64,000 nt of DNA. Origin: Chrysophaeum taylorii (taxonomy: Eukaryota; Sar; Pelagophyceae; Pelagomonadales; Pelagomonadaceae). The position numbers and the translations under genes are program-made. The DNA lies in the NCBI GenBank assembly GCA_029834535.1, contig JAQMWT010000330.1:310001-374000 (forward strand). The letters run 5' to 3'. Below the pieces are notes generated by a model. That model did not search any database. It was given only the letters and a program-made list of their open reading frames with translations, and was not told where the DNA came from. Position 1 is the first letter of the stretch, and every line of letters starts with the position of its first letter. This document shows, one piece after another, positions 55,832-64,000 of this stretch.

Positions 55832-56902
55832 TTATGCCTTGGACTCGGGTCTCGATCGGGTCGGGGTGGCATCAAAGGAGTAGTTCAAGACCGCGATAGC
55901 CACCACGAGCGCGCCGACGCCCATCGGCACGTCGAGCGGGCCGCCGAGCAAAAAGTGGGACGCAAGGGTGGAGGTGACGATGGATACGGAGACGGCGAGG
56001 GTCTTGACGACGGAGTCGGCCACCTTGACCGTCATGGCGACGAGCAAGCCGCCGCCGCCTCCCAAAAAGGCGAGGGTCCAAGCGACGCCAGAAAAATCAT
56101 GAAGAAAATGGTACTTCGCCTCGCTGAGTACCAAATTCCGCTGGAAAAACGAGTAGGACGCATATAAAATAATCGAGTGCATTGCGAGCTGGTAGTTCCG
56201 GTCCCAGACGGTCAGCTGTTCGTCGGCGGCCTTGACGACCTTCTCGAAGTAAATCGAGGCAAACCCCGACAACGTCACTTCGATCAGAACGGCAACAACC
56301 CCCAGCACGAAGGAGGCGTTGATCGTCGCACCCTGGCTGAGCTGGGGGGCCGTGACGAGCACGCACCCGAGCGCGAGATGCATCAACGCGCGCCACTTGG
56401 TCGGGCTCAACTTCCTGCGTAGAATCGTGACCGAAAACGCGGCCGTCGTCAGGATCTTGAGCTGCGCGCACACCGTGAACACCGCCGCGTCGACGCGGCG
56501 AATCGCAACATACGACAGAATGTTCATCGCGCCGTAGATCAACGCGAGCGCAAACATCTTTCCGCTCCGGAGTGTGAGATACGTTAACCTCGCCTTGTAG
56601 GAATCCCCAGCGTCCGAGGGGGTCGGGTCGATCCCCACGACGCACGCCGAAAACAATAGCTTGAACACCTCGCCCATCAACAACACCTCCTGCGGGTCGT
56701 ACTGCTCCCGGAGGTTCGCCATGCTATACCGTCGCAGGAGCGTGTAAACCGTGTTTTGCACCAGCAGCAACACGAGCACGAGAGCCTTGAGACCCATTTT
56801 CGGAGGTTTACTCACACCGTGGTCGAGCAATCCAACCTCGTCCTCAGAAGCCGAGGATGACGAGCCTGTACCACCACCACCACCAAGGGCCTTCTCCACC
56901 AT
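55832..56902 (-). CDS. nucleotide-sugar transporter (SLC35A/UDP-galactose type)
   Basis: 356 residues from ATG 56902. About ten hydrophobic helices. Family signatures are FTVCAQLKILTTAAFSVTILRRKLS (quoted in part: QLKILTTAAFSVTILRRKLS), WRALMHLALGC, SGFASIYFEKVVK and VWDRNYQLAMHS. A short acidic cytosolic N-terminus comes first. It would exchange a nucleotide sugar for the corresponding monophosphate across the Golgi membrane, feeding lumenal glycosyltransferases such as the one at 1.75-5.1 kb. The substrate cannot be read from sequence. Start: the frame allows a GTG one codon upstream; ATG is preferred. Confidence 0.9.
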   Translation of the reverse strand: MVEKALGGGGGTGSSSSASEDEVGLLDHGVSKPPKMGLKALVLVLLLVQNTVYTLLRRYSMANLREQYDPQEVLLMGEVFKLLFSACVVGIDPTPSDAGDSYKARLTYLTLRSGKMFALALIYGAMNILSYVAIRRVDAAVFTVCAQLKILTTAAFSVTILRRKLSPTKWRALMHLALGCVLVTAPQLSQGATINASFVLGVVAVLIEVTLSGFASIYFEKVVKAADEQLTVWDRNYQLAMHSIILYASYSFFQRNLVLSEAKYHFLHDFSGVAWTLAFLGGGGGLLVAMTVKVADSVVKTLAVSVSIVTSTLASHFLLGGPLDVPMGVGALVVAIAVLNYSFDATPTRSRPESKA

Positions 56903-57134
56903 CACCCTCGCCTGCGTGCGCGTGCGGGTGAATCCTCGATAACATTCATTTACTATTCTTTGAACCTGACGTCACATTATTAGTGAGAGTCTTTTTTTTT
57001 TTGTGAGACAAAAAAGAGACACGTCGTCGTAATTAAAAGTAGTGCATAGGATAATAGAATAATCCCAACGCCGAACTTTGAAGCGCACACGAAAATAGAA
57101 TAAGAGCCGAGACTACGAAGAGACCTCCGAAGGG
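56903..57134. other. AT-rich intergenic stretch
   Basis: Upstream of the transporter gene; contains a T-run near 56992-57001. No gene seen. Confidence 0.4.
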
Positions 57135-57386
57135 CTAACTAACTAAACTAACTTCAGGCCTCTCCCGAGCATGGGAGCCAGGCCGGACCGACAGGAGCCA
57201 GTCCAGAATCACGGGCCTGTCTGTAGACGAGGGGCGCCGAAAGGTGGGTCGGCGGAGAGTGATCATCAAGCTTGTCGCCATGCGACGAGGAGACCGCGAT
57301 GTGACTGACAACCAACTCGTCGATAACCTTCCGTCTGCGCCCCCCGGCCATACCCCGTCCCACTGCGAACGTTCCGGCTGCCAACC
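57135..57386 (-). mobile_element. SINE-like retroelement, copy B, 5'-truncated, minus strand
   Basis: Reverse complement of the last ~250 bases of copies A and C, beginning at the CTAACTAACTAAACTAACTTC tail (read on plus). Homology stops abruptly after GGCTGCCAACC at 57386. AGGGC occurs at both ends (57131-57135 and 57387-57391), a possible short target duplication. 5' truncation with intact 3' tail is the pattern of target-primed reverse transcription. Confidence 0.75.
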
Positions 57387-57490
57387 AGGGCGTCGAAAGG
57401 AAAGTCGGGGGTTAGATGATGGCCCCGCGTCGCATTATGCGAGATCGCGACTAAACTTACAACCAAGTTCGTCTTCGACTTCCTCCTACG

Positions 57491-57588
57491 TTCCGAGCCC
57501 GAGTGACAACCTACGCCGGAAGGACCGAGCCCGAGTGACAACCTACGCCAAGAGGACCGAGCCCGAGTGACAACCTGCGCAGGGTGGA
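57491..57588. repeat. three tandem units of 32 bp
   Basis: The core CCGAGCCCGAGTGACAACCT recurs at 57493, 57525 and 57557. It is non-coding and immediately upstream of the HHL1-like gene. Confidence 0.9.
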
Positions 57589-57653
57589 CCAAGCCCCCTC
57601 ACAAGCCGCAGTTCCAACGGACCGTGCGTTGACGTGGTGCTGATATCAGCACG

Positions 57654-58139
57654 ATGATGCTGTTGTTCGTCGCCGTGGCGAGCGCCTTTGTCGTGCAACA
57701 CCCATCCCTCAAGCCGTCTGTTGCTCTCTCAGCCAAGGGCTTCGCTGCGCCGAAGAAGGCGCCAGTGGTCCGCAAGTCTGCAGCCGCCATCGAGAAAGAG
57801 CGCGCCGCAGCCGCTTACGACACCGCCAAGGCCGCAGGGATACCCGAGTACCGAGTCTTTGTCAGGAGCACGGGCGCCGCATGGACGCCCGTCGGCTGCG
57901 TGACGGTGCCGAGAACCGAGTCCGTCGACGCCGCCATCTACGCCAACCTCGACGCGCTCCGCGCAGCCGCCGCCAAGGCGAACCCCCGCTTCCGCGATGA
58001 CGACAACCTCGAATTCGGCTACAACCTTGCCACCTTCCCCGACGACCCCGTGCGCCTCGCGAGCCCGCCCAAAGAGACTACCAATCCTTTCGCCAAGTGG
58101 GTCAAAGACCTCACCTCGCCCGTCAACACGGGCTCCTAA
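57654..58139 (+). CDS. plastid-targeted HHL1-like protein
   Basis: 161 residues from ATG 57654. MMLLFVAVASAFVVQHPSL is a signal peptide with an A-S-A-F cleavage context, the mark of complex-plastid import in stramenopile algae; a basic transit region follows. The mature part (EYRVFVRSTGAAWTPVGCV, then YGYNLATFPDDPVR-like FGYNLATFPDDPVR) resembles the plant HHL1 family, thylakoid proteins linked to photosystem II protection in strong light. The family match is by eye, so moderate. It has no membrane helix apart from the leader. Confidence 0.6.
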   Translation: MMLLFVAVASAFVVQHPSLKPSVALSAKGFAAPKKAPVVRKSAAAIEKERAAAAYDTAKAAGIPEYRVFVRSTGAAWTPVGCVTVPRTESVDAAIYANLDALRAAAAKANPRFRDDDNLEFGYNLATFPDDPVRLASPPKETTNPFAKWVKDLTSPVNTGS

Positions 58140-58140
58140 G

Positions 58141-58235
58141 GTGTGAAGATTATAATTCCGTTGAGTTGTGAAGACTATAATTCCGTTGAGATGTGAAGAT
58201 TATAATTCCGTTGCGAAGATTATAATGCCGCTGAG
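58141..58235. repeat. short tandem repeat in the 3' region of the HHL1-like gene
   Basis: TGTGAAGATTATAATTCCGT and close variants occur four times, period ~27 bases (the last unit shorter). It starts directly after the stop codon, so it is probably transcribed. Confidence 0.9.
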
Positions 58236-58265
58236 CACCAGTGATAATATGGTTCGTCGAAGAAC

Positions 58266-59015
58266 GTGGTTGCGTGTGAGTGGTGTCCGCCACAGGCGAA
58301 TTCGCGCGTGATTGGGGCGTCGGTCGCGTCCGCCATTCCGGTGGAGGCGATCGATGGGAAGATCACGCTGGTCTACTGGGATATCTGCGGCCTCGCGCAA
58401 CCAATCAGGCTCGCCCTCGCGTGCGCGGGGGTCGAGTTTGTAGACGTCCGTATCGACGCGGGCCACCCGCCCTCGGACTCTTACAAGCAAGTGTGGTTCG
58501 ATCGCAAGCCCGACGTTGCCGCCGCGGGCTGCCTCTTCACGAACCTCCCGTACCTCATCGACGGCAATCTTAAGATCGCCCAATCGAATGCCATATTGCT
58601 GCACGTCGGCCGCAAGTTCAATTTGCTCGGTGACAACCCCGTTGGTGTCGACCTCGCGCTCGCACAGGGCACCGACCTGGACAATGCGTTGACAGGAACC
58701 TGTTACCGGGAGGCGTTCAACCTCGAACCGTTGCTCCAGAGCAGGCTCAAGCTCGACGAGTGGGCCGCCATGCTCGGCGCCAAGCCTTTCATGACGGGCG
58801 ACACGCTCACGGTCGCCGACCTCAAGATATACGAAACCTTTCGCAAGATCAAAATCGCTGCTGGCCACTGCAACCTCACCTCGCCCTTCGACAAACACCC
58901 GACCCTGTCCGCCTTCATCGATCGCGTCGAGGCCCACCCCCCCGTCGCCGCTTACCAAAAGTCGCCCGCTTACCGCGCGAGACCCCTCAATAACCCGCAC
59001 GCCCAGTTTCGCTGA
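58266..59015 (+). CDS. glutathione S-transferase (start uncertain)
   Basis: KITLVYWDICGLAQPIRLALACAG (quoted in part: LVYWDICGLAQPIRLAL) is the N-terminal thioredoxin-fold motif of mu/sigma-type GSTs, with Tyr as likely catalytic residue. LPYLIDGNLKIAQSNAILLHVGRK carries the cis-Pro and the Q-S-N glutathione site. PFMTGDTLTVADLKIYETF is the C-terminal helix motif. The domain spans ~215 residues, normal for the family. The frame has no ATG before the domain: it is open from a TAA at 58245 and begins only with GTG 58266. Either an upstream exon is spliced in or a one-base error hides the start; an ATG at 58249 lies in another frame. Confidence 0.8.
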   Translation: MVACEWCPPQANSRVIGASVASAIPVEAIDGKITLVYWDICGLAQPIRLALACAGVEFVDVRIDAGHPPSDSYKQVWFDRKPDVAAAGCLFTNLPYLIDGNLKIAQSNAILLHVGRKFNLLGDNPVGVDLALAQGTDLDNALTGTCYREAFNLEPLLQSRLKLDEWAAMLGAKPFMTGDTLTVADLKIYETFRKIKIAAGHCNLTSPFDKHPTLSAFIDRVEAHPPVAAYQKSPAYRARPLNNPHAQFR

Positions 59016-60579
59016 CTGGGCGTGGAGGCAAGATCCTGCACTATTGACCGCTTCAGAAGTGGTCCAAGGACGGTTTCGACCGACCGACCGACCGACCGAC
59101 CGACCGACCTCGGCGTCTTCTTCTTGTTTGCTTGCGTTCAGATTGTCCGAGCACGGTTTCGACCGTCCTCGGCGTCTTTTACTTGTTTGCTTGCGTTCAG
59201 ATTCGAATGAAATTGGTGGTGGATTTTTGTCGCAAGGTCCCATGGAATCGCAATAATCGGTATCAGAGGAGTGGTTGACGCGAAGAATAGAGACAGTGAG
59301 GATGGCAGCGACCAGCACGTTAGCCAAAAGTAGGTGTCAGGGCTGCCGCCCGATTTCGTCGGAAAAAAATTAGAGAGCGTGGAGCGCCGCGATGCACATT
59401 GAGACGATTAGAATACGCGCGTCCTCTCAGGCGGAGATGTACGGTTGGCAGTCGATGGGACATCGCCGCAGCAGCATTCCCGGCATATGAAGCTGGCTTG
59501 GCGATAGATCGTAGTGGCGAGGAAGCAGCGAAGAGGGAGATCGCAGAACGCGAGGAAGGGTGTCCTCGAACAGGAATGGTGGCGACTCGATGGCGTCGAT
59601 GTCGCTTCGCAATCAACTCTATACATGGCGCGAGTTGTTGTCCATCTAAACGTTGTTGTCGTCGTCGTTTTTAAAAAAGCTGACGACGTCGAAAAAGTAG
59701 TTCTTCGTCTCGAAGAGGCGCGCCGTTGTTGTCAACCCTGTATATATTAAGAGAGTGCATGCGCTCCCGAGATACGAGGTCTCGGCGGTCGCGAGGAACT
59801 TCGACGGCAGAGACGCGTTTCCTCGGGCCAAGGCCTCCCCGTCGATCGTTTAACGCGTTACGTTTTCGGAAACCGCCCGGAGGGCTTTTTGACGAACAGG
59901 CAACTGAGGAGCGTCAGCGGGCAGTGATGATTCGGTTTGGTTTTCAAATGCGCGGTCCTCCGGCAGAACCTTGGCATAAACTATGTTTTCTTCAGCCAAG
60001 AGAGGATGGTGCTTCGATGATGGTCGAGGTAAAATTAACCCGTGTAGCACTGGACGCTTGTTCACTCGGCGGGAGGTCCACTTCCGCACTATGCCAGGAC
60101 ACGCCCAGTTGCCGCTCCTAGACCACAGTTTCTCCAGCGAAGAGCGCCATCGCGAAGCCGCGCGCGCGGAAAAAAAACCAAGCCACGCAAATGTCGGGAC
60201 CGACTCTACGAGCTAGAAAGGCCTTTGTACGGATGCTTACCGCTCGCCCCCACGTCGACGACATAAGAGGCATCGCGGAGCCCGTCTCGCAGCACGAATT
60301 CGCGCCGATACTTTCTTTCCCAGGCGACGTCGCCGGCAGAGAGGTCCTCATCTCTTTCGAGTACTCGCAAAGTGGAAGAAGAAAACAGTGGGTAGGCATT
60401 TGAGTGCGTGTTCTGTGACACGGCGACGACGAACCACAACTCCTCAAGGCCGCGCGGTATGTCTTGCCGAATCGTCCCTTAACGCAAGCAGAAGGCCACC
60501 ACGTCAGTCAGAGTCGACGGCAGTTTGAAAATAAAATACGAGGGTAAAGGAAGGAAGTAGTAGTGGTTGAGCGGCGGCG
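59016..60579. other. 1.5-kb gap without recognised gene
   Basis: Short frames on both strands (plus 59726-60121, minus 60118-60447) show no domain. It contains a GACC microsatellite and a tandem duplication near its left end; the rest is featureless to me. Confidence 0.4.
59069..59204. repeat. (GACC)n run and tandem duplication
   Basis: A (GACC)8 run at ~59079-59108, then two copies of TCGGCGTCTT...TTGTTTGCTTGCGTTCAGATT separated by CGGTTTCGACCG, period ~60 bases. Confidence 0.85.
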
Positions 60580-61161
60580 ATGCCGGCGACGAACGCTTGC
60601 GTGCACGACAGGAGGTATTATGCGGACGGGACGTTTTGCGAGCCCCCGAAGAAGCTCGACTCAGTTGTCGATGCGCCGCAGGGGGTGTCCCAGTCGCGGT
60701 GGAATACGAACGACTATCACTGGGAAGAGAGGGACTTGCTCGCGTTCGCGCGCGCGTCGCTCGACGAGTCCCTCGAAAGAGTTCTCTGGAGCAACGCCGA
60801 GGACCGGCTGGAGATTGTGGATGTGGGACTCGAGGGTCACTGCGTTTCCAACGTCCGCAAGGGGAAGCGCCTGTTGACGTACGGTTTCGTAGCTACGGCG
60901 ACGTGCGAGGGTCGTCGCGGCGGTCCAGGCGTGACGGCCACCCTGACGACGCGCGAGATGTCCCACGACGATGCCGCCGACAACCTCGCCGACGCCGACG
61001 TGACAATCGACATCCGAACCTTCACTCCTGAGGGTTTCGACTCCACCCGCGCGATGCGGACCCACGAGCTCTTTGGGACCGTGCTGCGGCGCAAGGGGCG
61101 CGCCGCCTTGGTCAAGGCCGTGGCCAAAATGCGGGCGGACCTGGTAGAAAAGGGTACTTAA
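60580..61161 (+). CDS. Aha1 N-terminal domain protein (Hsp90 co-chaperone)
   Basis: 193 residues from ATG 60580. SRWNTNDYHWEERDLLAFARASL, VLEGHCVSNVRKGKRLLTYGF-like GLEGHCVSNVRKGKRLLTY, and GVTATLTTREMSHDDAAD follow the Aha1_N family (N-x-x-N-x-H-W-x-E-x-D, then R-K-G-K). Aha1 binds the Hsp90 middle domain and stimulates its ATPase in the cytosol; the N domain alone can do this in part. The C-terminal AHSA1 domain is absent, as in Hch1-type short forms. The extra N-terminal ~40 residues (Cys/Tyr-rich) are not recognised. Its TAA overlaps the stop of the convergent next gene. Confidence 0.85.
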   Translation: MPATNACVHDRRYYADGTFCEPPKKLDSVVDAPQGVSQSRWNTNDYHWEERDLLAFARASLDESLERVLWSNAEDRLEIVDVGLEGHCVSNVRKGKRLLTYGFVATATCEGRRGGPGVTATLTTREMSHDDAADNLADADVTIDIRTFTPEGFDSTRAMRTHELFGTVLRRKGRAALVKAVAKMRADLVEKGT

Positions 61162-61934
61162 TCGAAACGATAGGCGGCGAGTTTGGCGCCCATCGACGAG
61201 GCATCGAGGAGGCGCGCGGGCATTGTCCCGTCGGAGGAGGCGCCGGCCGCTACCATAAGCGGAAGGAGGTGCTCCTCGCGGGGGTGTGCGAACGCGGCTT
61301 CCGGGAGTGCGCGCCAGTTGGCCAACTGGGCACGACGCTGGGCCGCATCTGGCTGGAGGACAGCGGCCGCGAGCGCGTCGTCGAAGTCGATGCTGCGCCG
61401 GGCGGGCGCGCCGCCCATCCTGAAGGCGCGCATGTTGTGGAAGCTCATCCCCGAACACAGAATCAAGACCCCGTCATCCCGGAGCGGTCGGAGCGCGCGG
61501 CCAATCGCGAGGTGTTTTTCGGGATCGAGGCTCGCGTGGAGCGACAGCGCCACGACGGGAACGTCGGCCTTGGGATAAGCAAGCATCAACGGGACAAAGA
61601 CTCCGTGGTCCAAGCCTCTCTTCGAGTCGAGCTCGCAACCAATCCCGTCGTCTGCAAGCAACCTCTGGACGCGTTGTGCGAGGTCGGGGTCGCCCGGAGC
61701 CTTGTACGTGTACTCGTAGCTCTCGGGCGGAAACCCGTAATAGTCGAAGTACAGATCGGGTGAGAGACCACCACTCACACGAACAGGGTTCGCTTCCCAG
61801 TGCGCCGAAACTACCAAGATCGCCCTCGGGGAGATCTCCCTGCAAACCGCCTCGAGGTGCCGTCGAATCACAGGGTCCTTTCCGAGTAAAGGCATCGGCC
61901 CACCGCCATGCGCTACAAAAATCGCTGGAAGCAT
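61158..61934 (-). CDS. DODA-type extradiol ring-cleavage dioxygenase
   Basis: 258 residues from ATG 61934. FVAHGGGPMPLLG, ILVVSAHWEANPV, YEYTYKAPGDPDLAQRV, RGLDHGVFVPLMLAYP and HPREEHLLPLMVAAG are the hallmark blocks of the class III (LigB-like) 4,5-DOPA dioxygenase/YgiD family. His residues in AHGGG, SAHWE and the DHG motif are in the places expected for metal and catalysis. It would cleave a catechol ring with O2 in the cytosol; the substrate in an alga is unknown. Length is normal (~260). It converges with the Aha1 gene: their stops overlap in the palindrome TTAA (61158-61161). Confidence 0.9.
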   Translation of the reverse strand: MLPAIFVAHGGGPMPLLGKDPVIRRHLEAVCREISPRAILVVSAHWEANPVRVSGGLSPDLYFDYYGFPPESYEYTYKAPGDPDLAQRVQRLLADDGIGCELDSKRGLDHGVFVPLMLAYPKADVPVVALSLHASLDPEKHLAIGRALRPLRDDGVLILCSGMSFHNMRAFRMGGAPARRSIDFDDALAAAVLQPDAAQRRAQLANWRALPEAAFAHPREEHLLPLMVAAGASSDGTMPARLLDASSMGAKLAAYRFD

Positions 61935-62453
61935 CTTTGCTGCCGGCCGCTGTGCTATGCGAAAGGGTAAAGGGACAAGAAGCTAAGCCAAATTTTCCTC
62001 AATAAAGCCGCCTGGCTGCGAAGGGCCTGAATCGTCGAAATCCGCGCTCTCCGGGCGATTCTGCTAGTGTTTCGGTTATAGGCTTTGTCATTCAAGGCGT
62101 CATTTGCGAACAGCCAAGGTCAGGATCACCGACAAGAAGTGGCGTGCGGTAAAAAGCTACGGGAAGAGAAGAGGAGTTCGGGCTATTTGTCACTTGGCGT
62201 GATCAACTGGTTCGGTCCTCGATTTGGTGCGCGCGGATGGGTTTCCGTGGGCCGAAGGCATGTGCTCGCAAGCGGCTCTGAATGGCGAGCCCGTAGTCCA
62301 AAGAGTGGGTGCGTGCCAAAGACTTTCTCTGGGACGAAGAGCCGTGCTCTTCGGGGCTTTCCCCAGGGCGTGCGCTCTATTGCTACTCGTGCCAATACCT
62401 GAACGAATGATGGCCATGCGAAGAGGCCAGGCTTCATGTTCATCACGCGTCGT
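61935..62453. other. intergenic, upstream of the dioxygenase gene
   Basis: No gene recognised. A ~100-codon frame at 62085-62402 has no known domain. The last 9 bases (62445-62453) are the left target duplication of SINE-like copy C. Confidence 0.4.
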
Positions 62454-62823
62454 ACATTACCCTTACCCTGATCGCCGACCGCATGGTTGCGATGGAGGAC
62501 GGTGCCTCATGAATCCTGAGCCTTGCGAGGGCATCCGCCCTCCCGGCGTAGGTTGGCACCTATTCGCCTCCCGGGCGGGCCGGTTGGCAGCCGGAACGTT
62601 CGCAGTGGGACGGGGTATGGCCGGGGGGCGCAGACGGAAGGTTATCGACGAGTTGGTTGTCAGTCACATCGCGGTCTCCTCGTCGCATGGCGACAAGCTT
62701 GATGATCACTCTCCGCCGACCCACCTTTCGGCGCCCCTCGTCTACAGGCCCGCGATTCCGGACTGGCTCCTGTCGGTCCGGCCTGGCTCCCATGCTCGGG
62801 AGAGGTCTGAAGTTAGTTAAGTT
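62454..62823 (+). mobile_element. SINE-like retroelement, copy C, with 9-bp target-site duplication
   Basis: Nearly identical to copy A from TTACCCTGATCGCC (62463) to GAAGTTAGTTAA, with only scattered substitutions. Flanked by ACGCGTCGT at 62445-62453 and 62824-62832. A few extra bases (ACATTACCC) precede the shared start. High similarity between A and C suggests recent activity. Confidence 0.75.
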
Positions 62824-62982
62824 ACGCGTCGTCTCCGCCTCCTTCCTCCCCGCAGCAATCCATTCCACCCACCCGTCATCCATCCTCGGACCCTATACGT
62901 TATACCGGTTCGTACTTCACACACTTTTTCGAAACTTTGCTCAAATACACATCACATTCGTTCGAATCAAAAGCCCCCAGCG

Positions 62983-64000
62983 CAGGGCTGCACCTTGACG
63001 TCAAGGTCGTCAACATTTTGACGTCAAACACCGTTAATGTTGACCTTGACGTTTTCGTGACTTGTTGTGACCACTTTTAGCGAGCTGGTCACGGTCACGG
63101 GATTTTTACGTGACGTCGTCGTCGGCGAAGACGGAATCGGCTCCAGTGCATGTATGCCAGCTCGTGTTGGACGAGGATGTCAGCGGGGCGGAGGAGGAGG
63201 AATACGACGCGAGGCAGTACATTCCACCGGAGCAGTATCGGGATAACACGCCCGCCCGGGAAAGAAAGCCGGGAGGAGAGCGGCGCCTTCTGGGGTTTGG
63301 AGGCACGTTAAGCGCCTGACAGGGGATCACCCAGAGCGTGCGAAGAAAGACTCGGACTGCAGTAAAAGGACGCACTGCTGCATCTTTCGCGATCCGACGA
63401 GCGGCAGGACGTGTTACGACCTGCTGCGATGCCAAAAACACAAGAAGAAGGGGATTTGGAATACGACGGCGGGGCTGGCGCACTTCGAGAAGGCGCACCC
63501 GGACTCCGAGGTTGGTTGGAACCAGGCGGAGAAACGGAAAGTGAGGGAGGATTGTCAGAAGCGTTGGAAGTTGCCGCAGACGAATCCGCGGTGAGGAGGA
63601 AGACCGGGGGTACTCTGGACAGCTACATTTCGGTGACGACAGGTTCCTCCAACAGGAAAGCTGTCGCGCTCGGTTTCACAGCTCGGCATGTTGTCTTTGG
63701 CGCGCAAAAAGTGTCGATGGTTGCGGTGAACTACCGATACTTTCGGGAAATAAATCAGACCTACTTTCAACTAGGCAGCAGCAGAGGCGGTTCGTGTCCA
63801 CACTTCCATCGCAATGGGCTCGGGTTCTGGGTTAAAGCTGAGTTCATGAACTTCGTGCGGTGATGAAACATATCTTTGAGGTCGAAGTCGGAGCCGCCGC
63901 CGAGGGAAACCCCTTCGTGCAGTCGATACATGACGGCGGCACACTCAAGGACCACCACAAGAAGCGTGTCGCTGTCGGTATCCAGTTTATTCCGAAGGAG
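62983..64000 (+). mobile_element. left end of a hAT-like DNA transposon, decayed, running off the window
   Basis: CAGGGCTGCACC at 62983 is a typical hAT terminal inverted repeat start. Inside, about 63319-63590, a frame reads HCCIFRDPTSGRTCYDLL, NTTAGLAHFEKAHPDS, resembling a BED-type zinc finger (Cys pair and H-x4-H). Beyond it in another frame, TLDSYISVTTG, ALGFTARHVVFG and YRYFREINQ resemble the start of the hAT transposase core. The frame break and stop may reflect decay or an intron. The right end is outside the window. Confidence 0.55.
62998..63052. repeat. inverted repeat at the hAT left end
   Basis: ACGTCAAGGTCGTCAACATT (62998-63017) pairs with AATGTTGACCTTGACGT (63036-63052), leaving a 3-base bulge. 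CCTTGACGTCAAGG (62994-63007) is itself a perfect palindrome. It is probably a subterminal transposase-binding structure. Confidence 0.8.

Noticed and set aside
58200-59327. 375-codon open frame on the minus strand opposite the GST gene
   Set aside because: Composition is that of a GC-rich antisense shadow; the GST motifs on the plus strand are clear.

Overview
The window looks like nuclear DNA of a GC-rich, very compact, intron-poor eukaryotic alga. A stramenopile, probably a pelagophyte-type picoalga, fits best (inference). The signs are: a plastid-type leader with an A-S-A-F cleavage context (57.65 kb); huge secreted or membrane proteins with P-S-x-x-P-T linkers, REJ-like regions, 'GDGW' domains and beta-helix repeats; eukaryotic housekeeping genes (Pescadillo, mRNA cap methyltransferase, Aha1, nucleotide-sugar transporter, kinesin); and mostly single-exon genes tens of bases apart.

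Layout. 0-1.1 kb: 3' end of an EF-hand/coiled-coil gene. 1.75-5.1 kb: secreted multi-domain glycosyltransferase. 5.1-7.3 kb: no recognisable gene. 7.3-18.7 kb (minus): a 3775-residue PKD1-like membrane protein with 11 Tyr/Ser-rich repeats. 19.1-27.1 kb: a kinesin whose motor domain is split by a large intein-like insertion carrying a LAGLIDADG endonuclease and a duplicated N-terminal Hint half. 27.1-29.2 kb: an adaptin-binding p34-like gene and, divergently, a secreted C39-like protein. 29.2-33.2 kb: a graveyard holding a decayed DDE_1 (pogo/Tigger-like) transposase, a pseudogene of the neighbouring aminomutase, and a SINE-like element with a 12-bp target-site duplication. 33.2-35.2 kb: a lysine-2,3-aminomutase-like radical SAM protein fused to an adrenodoxin-type ferredoxin. 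35.1-39.0 kb (minus): a cysteine-protease-like frame-broken gene, Pescadillo and a flavin monooxygenase. 40.4-44.3 kb: a decayed paralogue of the large 45-50.8 kb beta-helix membrane protein. 44.5-62 kb: dense genes (DUF6314, beta-helix receptor, M64 peptidase, cap methyltransferase, DUF1415, nucleotide-sugar transporter, HHL1-like plastid protein, GST, Aha1, DODA-type dioxygenase). 62-64 kb: another SINE-like copy and the left end of a hAT-like DNA transposon.

The genes do not form one pathway. The surface and secreted proteins (7-19, 28-29, 45-52 kb) together with the glycosyltransferase and sugar transporter suggest heavy investment in the cell surface. The most notable item is the kinesin intein. 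Its two junctions, after predicted splicing of a 148-bp intron, restore an uninterrupted kinesin motif (SLSALGD-CFEAI). The aminomutase-ferredoxin fusion is the second most notable.
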